Shown here: positions 1 to 9,136 of the stretch, one piece after another
Numbering within the stretch: the first letter of the stretch is position 1
Layout of the letters: the number at the start of each line of letters is the position of its first letter
Assembly: GCA_944320795.1 (NCBI GenBank)
Contig: CALUIU010000034.1
Coordinates: forward strand, 1 to 35,523
Length of the DNA stretch: 35,523 nt
Direction of reading: 5' to 3'
DNA from: Candidatus Paraprevotella stercoravium
GTDB lineage: Bacteria > Bacteroidota > Bacteroidia > Bacteroidales > Bacteroidaceae
Translations under genes and position numbers: made by a program
The notes under the pieces: generated by a model
Seen by the model: the letters and a program-made list of their open reading frames with translations, nothing else
Told to the model about the DNA's origin: nothing
The model's database searches: none

Positions 1-21
1 GGAGAGTAGGTAGCCGCCACT
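1..21 (+). rRNA. rrf: 5S rRNA, 3' end only (truncated by window edge)
   Basis: The first bases, GGAGAGTAGGTAGCCGCC, match the conserved 3' end of bacterial 5S rRNA (GGGAGAGTAGG followed by the last helix). A strong intrinsic terminator follows within 10 nt, as expected at the end of a 16S-23S-5S operon. Only about 20 nt lie in the window, so the call rests on this short conserved tail and the terminator; the exact 3' end is not certain. Confidence 0.8.
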
Positions 22-30
22 TTTACAGAT

Positions 31-70
31 GAATCCCTTCAGAGAGCAATCTCCGGAGGGATTCTTTTTT
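31..70 (+). terminator. rRNA operon intrinsic terminator
   Basis: Arms 31-45 and 50-64 pair almost perfectly (one A-C mismatch at 41/54, one G-T pair) around a GCAA tetraloop (46-49). A T-rich run to position 70 follows. It ends the transcript coming from the 5S gene and separates it from the protease gene. Confidence 0.88.
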
Positions 71-231
71 GTATACTCCTCTAAGACAATTCCCAAATCC
101 GGATTCGCTGAAAAATATTACCAAATGTTTGTTTTTTAAGTTTTTTCTTAATAACTTGCCCGCAACTGTTAGGATCTTTCTTTTGTTAACTTTTCCGATC
201 TATATAGTTGATGTTTTTAAAGCGAACGGAT

Positions 232-1050
232 ATGAATATAGGGTATTTAAATGGTATTTTTTTATTTTTCTGCCTTCTATGTACTACGATCTCTGCCAAT
301 GCGCAGATAAATTGGTCTCGAATGTTAGGAGGTGCCACAAAGGCATTTCAAGCAGTTACGCTTACTGATGAACAGATGGCTGAATATGTTAGAGAGTATG
401 TTCAGAAACTGGATGCAACAAATCAGATCTGTCCATCGGGCAGCACCTATGCTGTTCGCTTGAACAGGCTGACTCAAGGTTTGACTGATGCAGATGGAAT
501 TCCTTTGAACTTTAAAGTTTATCAGAAAAAGGAACTGAATGCTTTTGCCTGTGCGGATGGTAGTGTGCGTGTTTATTCCGCATTGATGGATGTGATGACT
601 GATGAGGAACTGTTGGGTGTAATTGGCCATGAGATTGGTCATGTAGCTCATCGGGATTCGAAAAGAAGTTTTCGTACAGCCTTGCTGACATCAGCCTTGA
701 AAGATGGAATCTCATCTTCCAGCGATAGAATAGCAGTTCTTACCGATTCACAATTAGGAGCGCTTACAGAAGCTATGGTGAATGCGCATTATTCGCAAAA
801 GCAGGAATGTGCCGCAGATGATTATGGTTATGAGTTTCTGAAAAAGGCAGGAAAGAACCCGTGGGCAATGGCATTGTCTTTTCGAAAACTGAAGCAATTG
901 CAGAATGATACGGGAACATCACAGGTAGGTGCTTTTCTGAATCAGTTGTTTTCCACTCATCCGGACTTGGATATGCGTATTCAACGGATGGAAGAACGGG
1001 CAGAGCGTGAGAAAATAACAAAGCCTATGCGGACGCTTAGAATCAGATAG
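232..1050 (+). CDS. M48 family periplasmic zinc metalloprotease
   Basis: 272 residues from ATG 232. This start is chosen because it gives a clean signal peptide (hydrophobic core about residues 5-21, cut near SANA-Q); TTG 208 and ATG 211 would add eight polar residues and lie in a possible promoter. The zinc motif HEIGH is at 133-137 (ligands H133 and H137, catalytic E134), and the third ligand is E192 in ECAADDYG. This is the layout of the M48 peptidase domain, as in YggG/LoiP and BepA, which act in envelope protein quality control. It has no TM segment beyond the signal and no TPR tail, so it is a minimal secreted M48 enzyme. It stands alone between the rRNA terminator and the leu operon. 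The family call is firm; the substrate is unknown. Confidence 0.88.
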   Translation: MNIGYLNGIFLFFCLLCTTISANAQINWSRMLGGATKAFQAVTLTDEQMAEYVREYVQKLDATNQICPSGSTYAVRLNRLTQGLTDADGIPLNFKVYQKKELNAFACADGSVRVYSALMDVMTDEELLGVIGHEIGHVAHRDSKRSFRTALLTSALKDGISSSSDRIAVLTDSQLGALTEAMVNAHYSQKQECAADDYGYEFLKKAGKNPWAMALSFRKLKQLQNDTGTSQVGAFLNQLFSTHPDLDMRIQRMEERAEREKITKPMRTLRIR

Positions 1051-1131
1051 AATATGGACCGAACAAGATAGCAATCGCGCATAAAAGAAAGTAATTCCAT
1101 CTTTCTGGAGTATATGTTGAAAAACATCTTT

Positions 1132-1161
1132 CAATATAAGAATACTACTTATATTGCGTTT
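1132..1161 (+). terminator. Probable terminator after the M48 protease gene
   Basis: A perfect 9-bp stem (1132-1140 with 1148-1156) with a 7-nt loop is followed by CGTTTTTA. The stem is A/T-rich, so it is moderate in strength. It lies 80 nt after the protease stop codon and before the leu promoter. Confidence 0.5.
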
Positions 1162-1207
1162 TTAGGATAAAATTGTTATTATATCCTCTATTTTCCTTTA
1201 TAATTAT

Positions 1208-1238
1208 TTTGTTATATGGTATTTTCCTCTTAATTTTG
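1208..1238 (+). promoter_or_regulatory. leu operon promoter (Bacteroidota-type)
   Basis: TTTG at 1208-1211 (-33 element), 19-nt spacer, then TAATTTTG at 1231-1238, an exact match to the -7 consensus TAnnTTTG. Transcription should start near 1242, about 25 nt before the leader-peptide ATG. Confidence 0.8.
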
Positions 1239-1266
1239 CGTTATCAATAATATAAAAAATAAAAAT

Positions 1267-1347
1267 ATGGTTACTGCGATTACTGGTTTGATGACAACTC
1301 TATGTTTCCGACTGCAGAAAGTGGTGGGAAGTGTGCTTTGTGTGTAA
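1267..1347 (+). CDS. leuL: leu operon leader peptide (26 aa)
   Basis: A short reading frame from ATG 1267 to TAA 1345-1347, preceded by the A-rich stretch common before Bacteroidota start codons. Of 26 codons, four are Leu (TTG 1288, CTA 1300, CTG 1312, CTT 1336), five are Val and one is Ile, so ten are branched-chain amino-acid codons. The last third of the frame overlaps the 5' arm of the antiterminator. This is the arrangement expected of a ribosome-mediated attenuator that senses charged tRNA-Leu (perhaps also Val). The Leu codons are spaced out rather than consecutive, unlike the enteric leu leader. Symbol by analogy. Confidence 0.75.
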   Translation: MVTAITGLMTTLCFRLQKVVGSVLCV

Positions 1348-1382
1348 TCGTATCGCAGAGATATAAAAGCCTTTCCCACTTT
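1318..1382 (+). promoter_or_regulatory. Antiterminator of the leu attenuator
   Basis: Bases 1318-1323 and 1327-1331 can pair with 1377-1382 and 1372-1376 (about 11 pairs, 3-nt bulge at 1324-1326). The right arm contains most of the left arm of the terminator (1367-1375), so the two structures exclude each other. A ribosome stalled at the early Leu codons (1288, 1300) leaves 1318-1331 free and favours read-through; one that reaches the stop at 1345 covers it and lets the terminator form. Confidence 0.7.
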
Positions 1383-1405
1383 ATTGTGTGAAAGGCTTCT
1401 TTTTT
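1367..1405 (+). terminator. Attenuator terminator in front of leuA
   Basis: Stem 1367-1375 with 1390-1398 (9 bp, perfect); CAC/GTG (1377-1379 with 1386-1388) can extend it inside the loop. A C plus six T (1399-1405) follow. It sits 24 nt before the leuA start, so it can only act on leader transcripts. Confidence 0.85.
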
Positions 1406-1429
1406 GGTAAACAAATTAAAATATAGAAT

Positions 1430-2932
1430 ATGAGTGACAGACTTTTTATTTTTGATACAACACTTCGTGATGGAGAGCAGGTTCCAGGCTGCCAGTTGAA
1501 TACGGTGGAGAAAATTCAGGTAGCCAAGCAACTGGAAGCCTTAGGAGTAGACGTGATTGAAGCCGGTTTCCCGATTTCCAGTCCGGGTGATTTTAATTCG
1601 GTAATCGAAATTTCCAAGGCTGTGACCTGGCCTACCATTTGTGCTTTGACACGTGCCGTGCAGAAAGATATTGACGTAGCTGCCGAAGCTTTACAGTTTG
1701 CCAAGCACAAACGTATCCATACAGGTATTGGAACATCAGATTCACATATAAAATATAAATTCAATTCCAATCGCGAGGAGATTATTGAGCGTGCGGTTGC
1801 TGCTGTAAAATATGCGAAACGTTATGTAGAGGATGTTGAATTTTATGCGGAGGATGCCGGACGTACGGACAATGAATACTTGGCCCGCGTGGTAGATGCG
1901 GTGGTTAAGGCCGGAGCTACTGTTGTCAATATCCCGGATACTACCGGTTATTGTTTACCACAGGAATTTGGAGCTAAAATCAAGTACCTGATGGAACACG
2001 TTGATGGCTTGTCTGCCGGAAAGGCAATTCTTTCAACCCATTGTCATAATGATCTGGGTATGGCTACAGCCAATACGATTGCCGGTATCATGAATGGTGC
2101 CCGTCAGGCTGAGGTTACTATCAACGGTATCGGAGAGCGTGCCGGTAACACTTCGCTCGAAGAAGTTGCCATGATTCTGAAATGTCATAAGGGAATAGAT
2201 ATTGATACCAATATCAATACTCAGAAGATATATCCGACCAGCCGTCTGGTTTCCAGTTTGATGAATATGCCGGTGCAGCCCAACAAGGCGATTGTGGGAC
2301 GTAATGCTTTTGCTCATTCCAGCGGAATTCATCAGGATGGCGTCTTGAAGAATGTACAGACTTATGAGATTATGGATCCAAAGGATGTAGGTATTGACGA
2401 CAATGCGATTGTATTGACAGCCCGAAGCGGACGTGCTGCTTTGAAGCATCGTTTGAGTGTATTGGGTGTTGAATTGGAAGGTGAACGTCTGGATGCCACA
2501 TATCAGGAGTTCCTGAAGCTGGCCGATAAGAAGAAAGAGGTAAACGACGACGATATTCTGATGTTGGCCGGTGCCGACCGTGCTGCTGCCCACGCCATCA
2601 AGCTGGATTATCTGCAGGTGACCACCGGTATGGGAGTCAAATCTGTAGCTTGTATCGGCTTGGATATTGCCGGTGAGAAGTTTGAGGCTTCTGCCAGCGG
2701 TAATGGTCCGGTTGACGCAGCCATCAAGGCTCTGAAGAATATAATCAAGCGTCATACTGTATTGAAAGAGTTTACTATTCAGGCAATCAGTAAGGGATCG
2801 GATGATGTCGGTAAGGTACATATGCAGGTAGAATATGACGGACATGTATACTATGGCTTCGGTGCCAATACGGATATCGTATCCGCTTCAGTAGAAGCAT
2901 ATATCGACTGTATCAATAAATTTAAAAAGTAA
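1430..2932 (+). CDS. leuA: 2-isopropylmalate synthase
   Basis: 500 residues. Condenses acetyl-CoA with 2-oxoisovalerate, the first committed step of leucine synthesis. The N-terminal TIM barrel carries DTTLRDGEQ (R13 and metal ligand D14), metal ligands H204 and H206 in HCHND, and [14 protein letters not shown]. The C-terminal third (about 370-500) matches the LeuA allosteric dimer domain that binds leucine for feedback inhibition. Length is normal for a full synthase with regulatory domain. First structural gene of the operon, 24 nt after the attenuator terminator, so it should be controlled both at transcription and by feedback. Confidence 0.96.
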   Translation: MSDRLFIFDTTLRDGEQVPGCQLNTVEKIQVAKQLEALGVDVIEAGFPISSPGDFNSVIEISKAVTWPTICALTRAVQKDIDVAAEALQFAKHKRIHTGIGTSDSHIKYKFNSNREEIIERAVAAVKYAKRYVEDVEFYAEDAGRTDNEYLARVVDAVVKAGATVVNIPDTTGYCLPQEFGAKIKYLMEHVDGLSAGKAILSTHCHNDLGMATANTIAGIMNGARQAEVTINGIGERAGNTSLEEVAMILKCHKGIDIDTNINTQKIYPTSRLVSSLMNMPVQPNKAIVGRNAFAHSSGIHQDGVLKNVQTYEIMDPKDVGIDDNAIVLTARSGRAALKHRLSVLGVELEGERLDATYQEFLKLADKKKEVNDDDILMLAGADRAAAHAIKLDYLQVTTGMGVKSVACIGLDIAGEKFEASASGNGPVDAAIKALKNIIKRHTVLKEFTIQAISKGSDDVGKVHMQVEYDGHVYYGFGANTDIVSASVEAYIDCINKFKK

Positions 2933-2942
2933 TTTCAGGACA

Positions 2943-4340
2943 ATGGCTAATACTTTATTTGATAAGATATGGGACGCACATGTGGTACAGAATGTATCCG
3001 ACGGTCCTACCCAACTTTATATTGATCGTTTATATTGCCATGAGGTGACCAGTCCTCAGGCTTTTGAAGGCCTGCGTGCCCGCGGTCTGAAATGTTTTCG
3101 TCCGGAGCGTATTTACTGTATGCCCGATCATAATACACCTACCCACGATCAGGACAAGCCTATCGAAGATCCGGTTGGAAAGACACAGGTAGATACCTTG
3201 GCGCGAAATGCCAAGGAGTTTGGACTGACTCATTTTGGCATGATGCATCCGAAGAATGGTATTATTCATGTGGTAGGACCGGAAAACGGTCTTTCTTTAC
3301 CCGGAATGACTATTGTATGCGGCGACTCTCATACTTCTACACACGGAGCTATGGGAGCTGTAGCTTTCGGAATCGGAACTTCTGAAGTGGAGATGGTCAT
3401 GGCTTCGCAGTGCATCTTGCAGCAGAAGCCGAAATCTATGCGTATTACGGTTAAAGGTTCTTTGGGTAAAGGAGTTACGGCAAAGGATGTGGCTTTGTAT
3501 TTGATGAGCAAGATGACTACTTCCGGAGCTACCGGTTATTTTGTGGAGTATGCCGGTTCTGCCATTGAGCAGCTGACCATGGAGGGGCGTCTGACTTTAT
3601 GTAATCTTTCTATCGAGATGGGTGCCCGTGGCGGATTTATCGCTCCAGATGAGGTAACTTTTGCTTATCTCAAGGATAAAGAATATGCTCCGAAGGGATC
3701 TGACTGGGATCAGGCTGTAGCCTACTGGAAAACGTTGCGTAGCGGTGATGATGCTGTTTTTGACAAGGAAATCGAGTTTGATGCGGCTGATATCGAGCCT
3801 ATGGTAACTTATGGTACCAATCCGGGTATGGGAATGGGTATTACGAAGAATATTCCTTCTTTGGATCAGATTGAAGCAGCCGGTCAGGCCTCTTTCAAGA
3901 AAGCACTCGATTATATGGGATTTGCACCGGGAGAGCAGATGATCGGTAAACCGGTTGACTATGTTTTCTGTGGCTCTTGTACCAATGGAAGAATAGAGGA
4001 TTTCCGTGCTTTTGCTTCGATTGTGAAGGGACGTAAGAAAGCCGATCATGTGATTTGTTGGTTAGTGCCGGGTTCATGGGCAGTGGCACGTCAGATTGAA
4101 GAGGAAGGTTTGGATCAGATTTTCAAGGAGGCTGGCTTTGAGTTGCGTCAGCCGGGATGTTCGGCCTGTCTGGCTATGAACGATGACAAGATTCCTGCCG
4201 GAAAACTGTCCGTATCGACTTCAAACCGTAACTTCGAAGGCCGTCAGGGGCCTGGAGCCCGTACGGTATTGGCCAGTCCGTTGGTGGCAGCTGCCGCGGC
4301 AGTAACGGGAGTGATAACAGATCCAAGAACATTAATGTAA
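2943..4340 (+). CDS. leuC: 3-isopropylmalate dehydratase, large subunit
   Basis: 465 residues, 10 nt after leuA. With LeuD it isomerises 2-isopropylmalate to 3-isopropylmalate. Aconitase-superfamily features: [10 protein letters not shown] in the N-terminal part and three [4Fe-4S] cysteines, C346 in CGSCTNGR plus C406 and C409 in PGCSACL, at the spacing of known LeuC proteins. Length is standard. An exposed cluster of this kind is oxygen-sensitive, which fits an anaerobe. The same dimer could also process citramalate made by the paralogue two genes downstream. Confidence 0.96.
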   Translation: MANTLFDKIWDAHVVQNVSDGPTQLYIDRLYCHEVTSPQAFEGLRARGLKCFRPERIYCMPDHNTPTHDQDKPIEDPVGKTQVDTLARNAKEFGLTHFGMMHPKNGIIHVVGPENGLSLPGMTIVCGDSHTSTHGAMGAVAFGIGTSEVEMVMASQCILQQKPKSMRITVKGSLGKGVTAKDVALYLMSKMTTSGATGYFVEYAGSAIEQLTMEGRLTLCNLSIEMGARGGFIAPDEVTFAYLKDKEYAPKGSDWDQAVAYWKTLRSGDDAVFDKEIEFDAADIEPMVTYGTNPGMGMGITKNIPSLDQIEAAGQASFKKALDYMGFAPGEQMIGKPVDYVFCGSCTNGRIEDFRAFASIVKGRKKADHVICWLVPGSWAVARQIEEEGLDQIFKEAGFELRQPGCSACLAMNDDKIPAGKLSVSTSNRNFEGRQGPGARTVLASPLVAAAAAVTGVITDPRTLM

Positions 4341-4350
4341 AGACGATTCC

Positions 4351-4947
4351 ATGAAACAGAAATTTGACATCATAACAAGCACTTGTGTGCCCTTGCCTTT
4401 GGAGAATGTAGATACCGACCAGATTATTCCGGCTCGTTTTCTGAAAGCTACAACCAAGGAAGAGAAGTTTTTCGGTGAGAACCTGTTCCGCGACTGGCGA
4501 TATAATCCGGATGGTTCTCTAAATCCCGATTTTGTATTAAATAATCCCAAATACAAGGGAGAAATATTGGTTGCCGGGAAGAATTTTGGAAGTGGTTCCA
4601 GCCGAGAGCATGCGGCTTGGGCCATTGCCGGCTATGGCTTCCGTGTGGTTATCAGCAGTTTCTTTGCGGATATTCATAAGAATAACGAACTGAATAATTT
4701 TGTTTTGCCGGTTGTCGTGAGTGAAGAATTCCTTGCAGAATTATTTGCTTCCATTGAACAGGACCCTGCAACTGAAGTTGAAGTCAATGTTCCGGATCAG
4801 ACGGTAACGAATAAGGCTACCGGTAGAAAAGAACATTTCGAGATTAACGGATACAAGAAATATTGCTTGATGAACGCGCTTGATGATATAGACTTCCTGC
4901 TGGAAAATAAGGACAAAATCGAAGCCTGGGAGCAGAAGCGCGTTTAA
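4351..4947 (+). CDS. leuD: 3-isopropylmalate dehydratase, small subunit
   Basis: 198 residues, 10 nt after leuC. Supplies the swivel domain of the LeuCD isomerase. The N-terminus has the family VPLPLENVDTDQIIPARFL segment, and GSGSSREHAAWAI is the substrate-binding loop. Length matches bacterial LeuD (about 200 residues). Cotranscribed with leuA and leuC. Confidence 0.95.
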   Translation: MKQKFDIITSTCVPLPLENVDTDQIIPARFLKATTKEEKFFGENLFRDWRYNPDGSLNPDFVLNNPKYKGEILVAGKNFGSGSSREHAAWAIAGYGFRVVISSFFADIHKNNELNNFVLPVVVSEEFLAELFASIEQDPATEVEVNVPDQTVTNKATGRKEHFEINGYKKYCLMNALDDIDFLLENKDKIEAWEQKRV

Positions 4948-4985
4948 GCCTTTCAAATAAAACCTAAAATTAAATCCACAAGTAT

Positions 4986-6560
4986 ATGGAACAGAATAAA
5001 ACGGTTCGGGTAGAAATTATGGACACCACCTTGCGGGATGGCGAACAGACCAATGGTGTGAGTTTCCTGCCTCACGAGAAACTGATCATAGCCAAGGCTT
5101 TGTTACAGGATCTGAATGTGGACCGGATTGAAGTTGCTTCGGCTCGGGTTTCTGACGGAGAGGTCGAAGCTGTAAGTAACATTTGCCGGTGGGCGGCTCA
5201 AGTGGGTATGCTGGATCGGGTCGAAGTTCTGGGATTTGTGGACGGACATGCTTCTCTCGACTGGATTGCAAACTGTGGTTGTAAGAAAATCAACCTGCTT
5301 TGTAAGGGGTCACTCAATCATTGTCTGAACCAGTTGAAAAAGACTCCGGAGGAGCATATTGCTGATATCCGGAACTCATTGGCTTATGCCGGACAGTTAG
5401 GAATCAAGGTGAATGTTTATCTGGAAGACTGGAGTAACGGAATCAAAAATTCGCCGGAGTATGTCTTTCAGATTGTAGATGCCTTGCAGCATGAACGTAT
5501 TGAACGCTTTATGTTGCCCGATACTTTAGGAGTCCTTAATCCGCTTCATCTGGTCAGCTATATGCGCAAGATGGTGAAACGCTATCCGCATCTGCGTTTT
5601 GACTTTCATGCCCACAATGACTATAATTTAGCCATATCCAATGTACTGGCTGCCGTGTTGGCTGGCTGTCGCGGTATACACACTTCTGTAAACGGATTAG
5701 GTGAGCGTGCCGGAAATGCGCCTTTGGCCAGTGTGCAGGCTATTCTGAAGGACCAGTTTCAGGCCGAAACGGGTATTTGCGAGAATCGTTTGAATGAAGT
5801 GAGCCGTCTGGTGGAGAGTTATTCGGGCATAGCCATTCCTCCCAACCAGCCGATTACCGGTGACAGTGTGTTTACCCAAGTGGCAGGAGTACATGCTGAT
5901 GGAGACAATAAGGCGAGTCTTTATTGCAACGCATTGTTGCCGGAGCGGTTTGGGCGTAAGCGCGAATACGCGTTGGGAAAGAATAGCGGTAAAGCGAATA
6001 TCCTGAAGAACCTGGAAGAGTTGGGGTTGGAACTGACCCCGGAGCAGACCCGGAAAGTGACGGAGCGCATTATAGAATTGGGAGACAAGAAGGAACTGGT
6101 CACACAGAATGATTTGCCTTTTATCGTAGCCGATGTGCTGAAGCACGGTGCCCCTGAGGAACATGTGCGTTTGTTGAGTTATATGGTCACTACCGCCTAT
6201 GGGCTGAAGCCGATGGCTTGCGTCCGTCTGGACATAAACGGCCAGGCTTATGAGGCCCAGGCATCGGGAGACGGACAGTTTGACGCATTTATGCGGGCCA
6301 CGATGGCTATTTACAAAGAGCGATTGCATCGTGACTTTCCCTGGCTGGCCAATTATAATGTGACCATTCCGCCTGGAGGTCGTACAGATGCTTTTGTGCA
6401 GACTGTCATTACCTGGAACTGGAATCAGAAAACCTTGCGAACCCGCGGACTGGATGCGGATCAGACAGAGGCAGCCATTAAGGCAACGATCAAAATGCTG
6501 AATCTGATAGAGAAGGATTATACTTGTGAGGTTCCTGCAGAACATGCGGATAATTCGTAG
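4986..6560 (+). CDS. Second alpha-isopropylmalate/citramalate synthase-like enzyme
   Basis: 524 residues, 38 nt after leuD. Same DRE-TIM fold as Leu[10 protein letters not shown] (R17, D18), metal ligands H208 and H210 in HAHND, NGLGERAGNAPL, and a C-terminal LeuA-type regulatory domain (about 400-520). It is clearly diverged from leuA in this operon: after the DRE motif it reads TNGVSFLPHEKL instead of [12 protein letters not shown], and it carries a WSNGIKNSPEY segment. The citramalate synthase (CimA) group is of similar length. If it is CimA, it would make (R)-citramalate from pyruvate and acetyl-CoA, and LeuCD and LeuB would carry this to 2-oxobutyrate for isoleucine. A second isopropylmalate synthase or homocitrate-type enzyme remains possible. 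Confidence 0.8.
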   Translation: MEQNKTVRVEIMDTTLRDGEQTNGVSFLPHEKLIIAKALLQDLNVDRIEVASARVSDGEVEAVSNICRWAAQVGMLDRVEVLGFVDGHASLDWIANCGCKKINLLCKGSLNHCLNQLKKTPEEHIADIRNSLAYAGQLGIKVNVYLEDWSNGIKNSPEYVFQIVDALQHERIERFMLPDTLGVLNPLHLVSYMRKMVKRYPHLRFDFHAHNDYNLAISNVLAAVLAGCRGIHTSVNGLGERAGNAPLASVQAILKDQFQAETGICENRLNEVSRLVESYSGIAIPPNQPITGDSVFTQVAGVHADGDNKASLYCNALLPERFGRKREYALGKNSGKANILKNLEELGLELTPEQTRKVTERIIELGDKKELVTQNDLPFIVADVLKHGAPEEHVRLLSYMVTTAYGLKPMACVRLDINGQAYEAQASGDGQFDAFMRATMAIYKERLHRDFPWLANYNVTIPPGGRTDAFVQTVITWNWNQKTLRTRGLDADQTEAAIKATIKMLNLIEKDYTCEVPAEHADNS

Positions 6561-6619
6561 CGCTCTGAAAAAAGTATTGCTAATAAGTAAATGAAGAAAA
6601 TAAATAAAACGAATAAATT

Positions 6620-7681
6620 ATGGATTTGAAGATTGCCGTATTGCCGGGTGATGGAATTGGCCCTGAGATTTCCGAACAGGGAGTAGCTGTCATGTCGGCT
6701 GTTTGTGAGAAGTTTGGACATAAAGTATCTTATGAGTATGCTCTTTGCGGAGCTGCAGCCATAGATGCTGTAGGAGATCCATTTCCGGAAGATACTTTCC
6801 AGAAATGTATGGCTGCCGACGCAGTGCTTTTCTCTTCTGTGGGTGATCCTAAGTTTGATAATGACCCTACGGCAAAGGTCCGTCCGGAGCAAGGCTTGTT
6901 GGCCATGCGTAAGAAACTGGGACTTTTTGCCAATATCCGTCCGGTGGAAACTTTTGAGTGTCTGATTCACCAGTCGCCTTTGAAAGAGGAGCTGGTGCGC
7001 GGTGCTGATTTTATTTGTATCCGCGAGTTGACCGGTGGTATGTATTTCGGAGAAAAGTATCAGGATAATGAGAAGGCATATGATACGAATGCCTATACTC
7101 GTGGTGAGATTGAACGTATTCTGAAGGTTGCCTTTGAATATGCCCGTCGTCGCCGCAAGCATCTTACTGTTGTGGATAAGGCCAATGTCTTGGCGTCAAG
7201 CCGTCTGTGGCGTCAGATTGCCAAGGAAATGGCACCTCAGTATCCGGACGTTGAGACCGACTATATGTTTGTAGACAACGCGGCTATGCGTATGATTCAG
7301 GATCCACGTTTCTTTGATGTGATGGTTACAGAGAATACCTTTGGCGATATTCTTACTGATGAAGGATCATGTATTACCGGTTCCATGGGTTTGCTGCCTT
7401 CTGCTTCTACAGGTGAACATACACCGGTTTTTGAACCGATTCATGGTTCCTGGCCTCAGGCAAAGGGATTGAATATAGCCAATCCTCTGGCGCAGATTCT
7501 TTCTGTAGCTATGCTCTTTGAGTATTTTGATTTGAAAGAAGAAGGCGCTATGATCCGCCAGGCTGTCAACGCTTCGTTGGATGCTCATGTACGCACTCCG
7601 GAAATTCAGGTTGAAGGTGGTGCCAAATATGGTACGAAAGAGGTTGGCCAATGGATTGTTGATTATATCAAAAAGGCTTAA
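6620..7681 (+). CDS. leuB: 3-isopropylmalate dehydrogenase
   Basis: 353 residues, last gene of the operon, 59 nt after the leuA paralogue. Oxidatively decarboxylates 3-isopropylmalate to 2-oxoisocaproate with NAD. Motifs: [10 protein letters not shown] at the N-terminus, [25 protein letters not shown] with the catalytic Lys, the metal-binding segment [13 protein letters not shown], and [10 protein letters not shown]. Length is standard for LeuB. No promoter was recognised in the 59-nt gap, and an intrinsic terminator follows 19 nt after the stop. Confidence 0.96.
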   Translation: MDLKIAVLPGDGIGPEISEQGVAVMSAVCEKFGHKVSYEYALCGAAAIDAVGDPFPEDTFQKCMAADAVLFSSVGDPKFDNDPTAKVRPEQGLLAMRKKLGLFANIRPVETFECLIHQSPLKEELVRGADFICIRELTGGMYFGEKYQDNEKAYDTNAYTRGEIERILKVAFEYARRRRKHLTVVDKANVLASSRLWRQIAKEMAPQYPDVETDYMFVDNAAMRMIQDPRFFDVMVTENTFGDILTDEGSCITGSMGLLPSASTGEHTPVFEPIHGSWPQAKGLNIANPLAQILSVAMLFEYFDLKEEGAMIRQAVNASLDAHVRTPEIQVEGGAKYGTKEVGQWIVDYIKKA

Positions 7682-7699
7682 CCTCAAGTAATAAAAATA

Positions 7700-7739
7700 A
7701 AAGTTCCTGCTCTTTTCTCTGGAGTCAGGAACTTTTTTT
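7700..7739 (+). terminator. leu operon terminator
   Basis: Arms 7700-7709 and 7726-7735 pair perfectly over 10 bp, and the T tract runs to 7739. It closes the leu transcription unit. Confidence 0.9.
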
Positions 7740-7816
7740 ATACATTTGTCCGTTCGTGTGCTGGTATTTTTTTACTATGCTTTCATGATATTATCCATTT
7801 GATAGATTTTCGGTTT

Positions 7817-8644
7817 ATGAAAAGAATATTATTGGCTTTCTGCTTTTTTACCGGCGCTCTTTCTTTGTCGGCACAGAGTTATCAGGAATTGGTAAAACAA
7901 GGGCTTGATGCCATTTCATGTGACAGTCTGTTGCAGGCAGAAGAGTATTTCCGTGCTGCCTTAAAGAAGGAGCCAGCAATAAAATCCAATGCTCTTCTGT
8001 TTAACTATATCGGTCAGATTCAAGAGAAAACCGGACGTGATGCCGAGGCTTTGGAATCCTATAATCTGGGAATTAATCTATCGCCTCATACGATGGGGAT
8101 TCTTCTGAATCGGGCGGCCTTGTATATGCGTACCCACCGTATGGAAAAAGCATTGACAGATTATAGTGATGTTCTTGATCTGAATCCGAATCATCGGCAT
8201 GCTTTGATGATGCGCGCGTATATTTACACGTCTCAGAATCTTTTTCGGAAAGCGCGCTTGGATTATGAGCATCTTCTGCGTCTGGACCCGAACAATGAAG
8301 ATGCTGTATTGGGACTGGTGTTGCTCAATGATAAAGACAATCGCCCAAAGGAAGCCATGGATCAGATTAACCAGTTGATACAAAAAGATCCCACCCGGGC
8401 AGACTACTATATGGTTCGTGCAGAAATGGAAATGAACCGTAAGGCCTATGAATCGGCTGAATTAGATTATCAGAAGGCTATAGAACTGGATCCAAAGAAT
8501 GTAGTTTATTACATGAACCGTGCTTTATTCTATATAAAAACGGGAGAGAAAAACAGGGCTCGTCTGGATTTGAAGGAAGCCCGTACTTTGGGAGCTGATC
8601 CGGGGGAACTGGCAGATTTATATCAGCAACTGGAGGAATATTAA
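7817..8644 (+). CDS. Secreted tetratricopeptide-repeat protein
   Basis: 275 residues from ATG 7817, chosen because it starts a clean signal peptide (MKRILLAFCFFTGALSLSA-Q); TTG 7799 would put six residues in front of it. The mature part is built of about six to seven TPR units of 34 residues, with repeated A..DY...L.L.P....A pattern from about residue 40 to the end. TPR arrays are protein-binding scaffolds; it probably acts in the periplasm or at a membrane. No enzymatic domain. The stop codon overlaps that of the convergent lipoprotein gene by 4 nt (TTAA). Confidence 0.85.
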   Translation: MKRILLAFCFFTGALSLSAQSYQELVKQGLDAISCDSLLQAEEYFRAALKKEPAIKSNALLFNYIGQIQEKTGRDAEALESYNLGINLSPHTMGILLNRAALYMRTHRMEKALTDYSDVLDLNPNHRHALMMRAYIYTSQNLFRKARLDYEHLLRLDPNNEDAVLGLVLLNDKDNRPKEAMDQINQLIQKDPTRADYYMVRAEMEMNRKAYESAELDYQKAIELDPKNVVYYMNRALFYIKTGEKNRARLDLKEARTLGADPGELADLYQQLEEY

Positions 8645-9036
8645 TCTTTGTTCGGGGGTAATTCGCTTGATTTTATCGCTGTCATGGAGATTATTCTCTT
8701 GAGTGTATAGATGTATCTAGAAGCATCCTGAGGTATATTTTTACGCTCAGTACGTGATAAAAGCAATTGATATTCGTATCCAGGCTCATAATCGAATCCT
8801 TTAATTTCAGAATAGAAATATTGCCATTTCTCGTTTGGGCTGTATTTTACTAAGAAACAGGATTGTGCTCCTACGCCATATCCGGTTCTTTTCTCAGATG
8901 CAACGAATAATTTTATCTCTACATTTTGATTGGCGGAATCTGATATTTCCTGTTTCATGTCTACGCTGCTACTTTTACAAGCAACAGAAAGGAAAAAGAT
9001 AGCCGATAAAAATATAAGTGGTGAAAGATGTTTCAT
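8641..9036 (-). CDS. Small lipoprotein, DUF4377-like
   Basis: 131 residues. The signal peptide ends in LSVAC, so C20 is the likely lipidated cysteine; position -3 is Ser, tolerated in Bacteroidota. The mature part has W..F...I.GFDYEPGYEYQL, the pattern of the DUF4377 family, small envelope proteins sometimes found with META/HslJ-type domains. I place it there by pattern only. No acidic lipoprotein export signal follows the Cys (KSSSVDM), so a periplasm-facing location is more likely than surface display. Function unknown. Confidence 0.7.
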   Translation of the reverse strand: MKHLSPLIFLSAIFFLSVACKSSSVDMKQEISDSANQNVEIKLFVASEKRTGYGVGAQSCFLVKYSPNEKWQYFYSEIKGFDYEPGYEYQLLLSRTERKNIPQDASRYIYTLKRIISMTAIKSSELPPNKD

Positions 9037-9054
9037 ATGACAAGAAAAAAGAAA

Positions 9055-9101
9055 TGCCGACAGAACTGTAAAGAGTTTTATATCTTTAGGTCTGTCGACA
9101 T
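9055..9101 (-). terminator. Probable purA terminator (possibly bidirectional)
   Basis: TGCCGACAGA (9055-9064) pairs with TCTGTCGACA (9092-9101) with one mismatch; inner AAAGA/TCTTT can extend it. On the minus strand ATTTCTTTTTT follows the stem, and on the plus strand a T7 run follows. It lies between the end of purA and the start of the lipoprotein gene, both on the minus strand. Confidence 0.6.
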
Positions 9102-9136
9102 TTTTTTATTGATAATTCTAAGTGGAATTTTCTGTT

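Noticed and set aside
1239-1429. T-box or metabolite riboswitch before leuA
   Set aside because: No T-box sequence or known riboswitch core was seen, and the leader is too short; the leader-peptide model explains all parts.
2033-2845. 270-codon open frame on the minus strand inside leuA, and the similar 282-codon frame inside 5697-6545
   Set aside because: They are antisense to strongly conserved enzymes and encode no recognisable domain; long shadows are common opposite such codon use.
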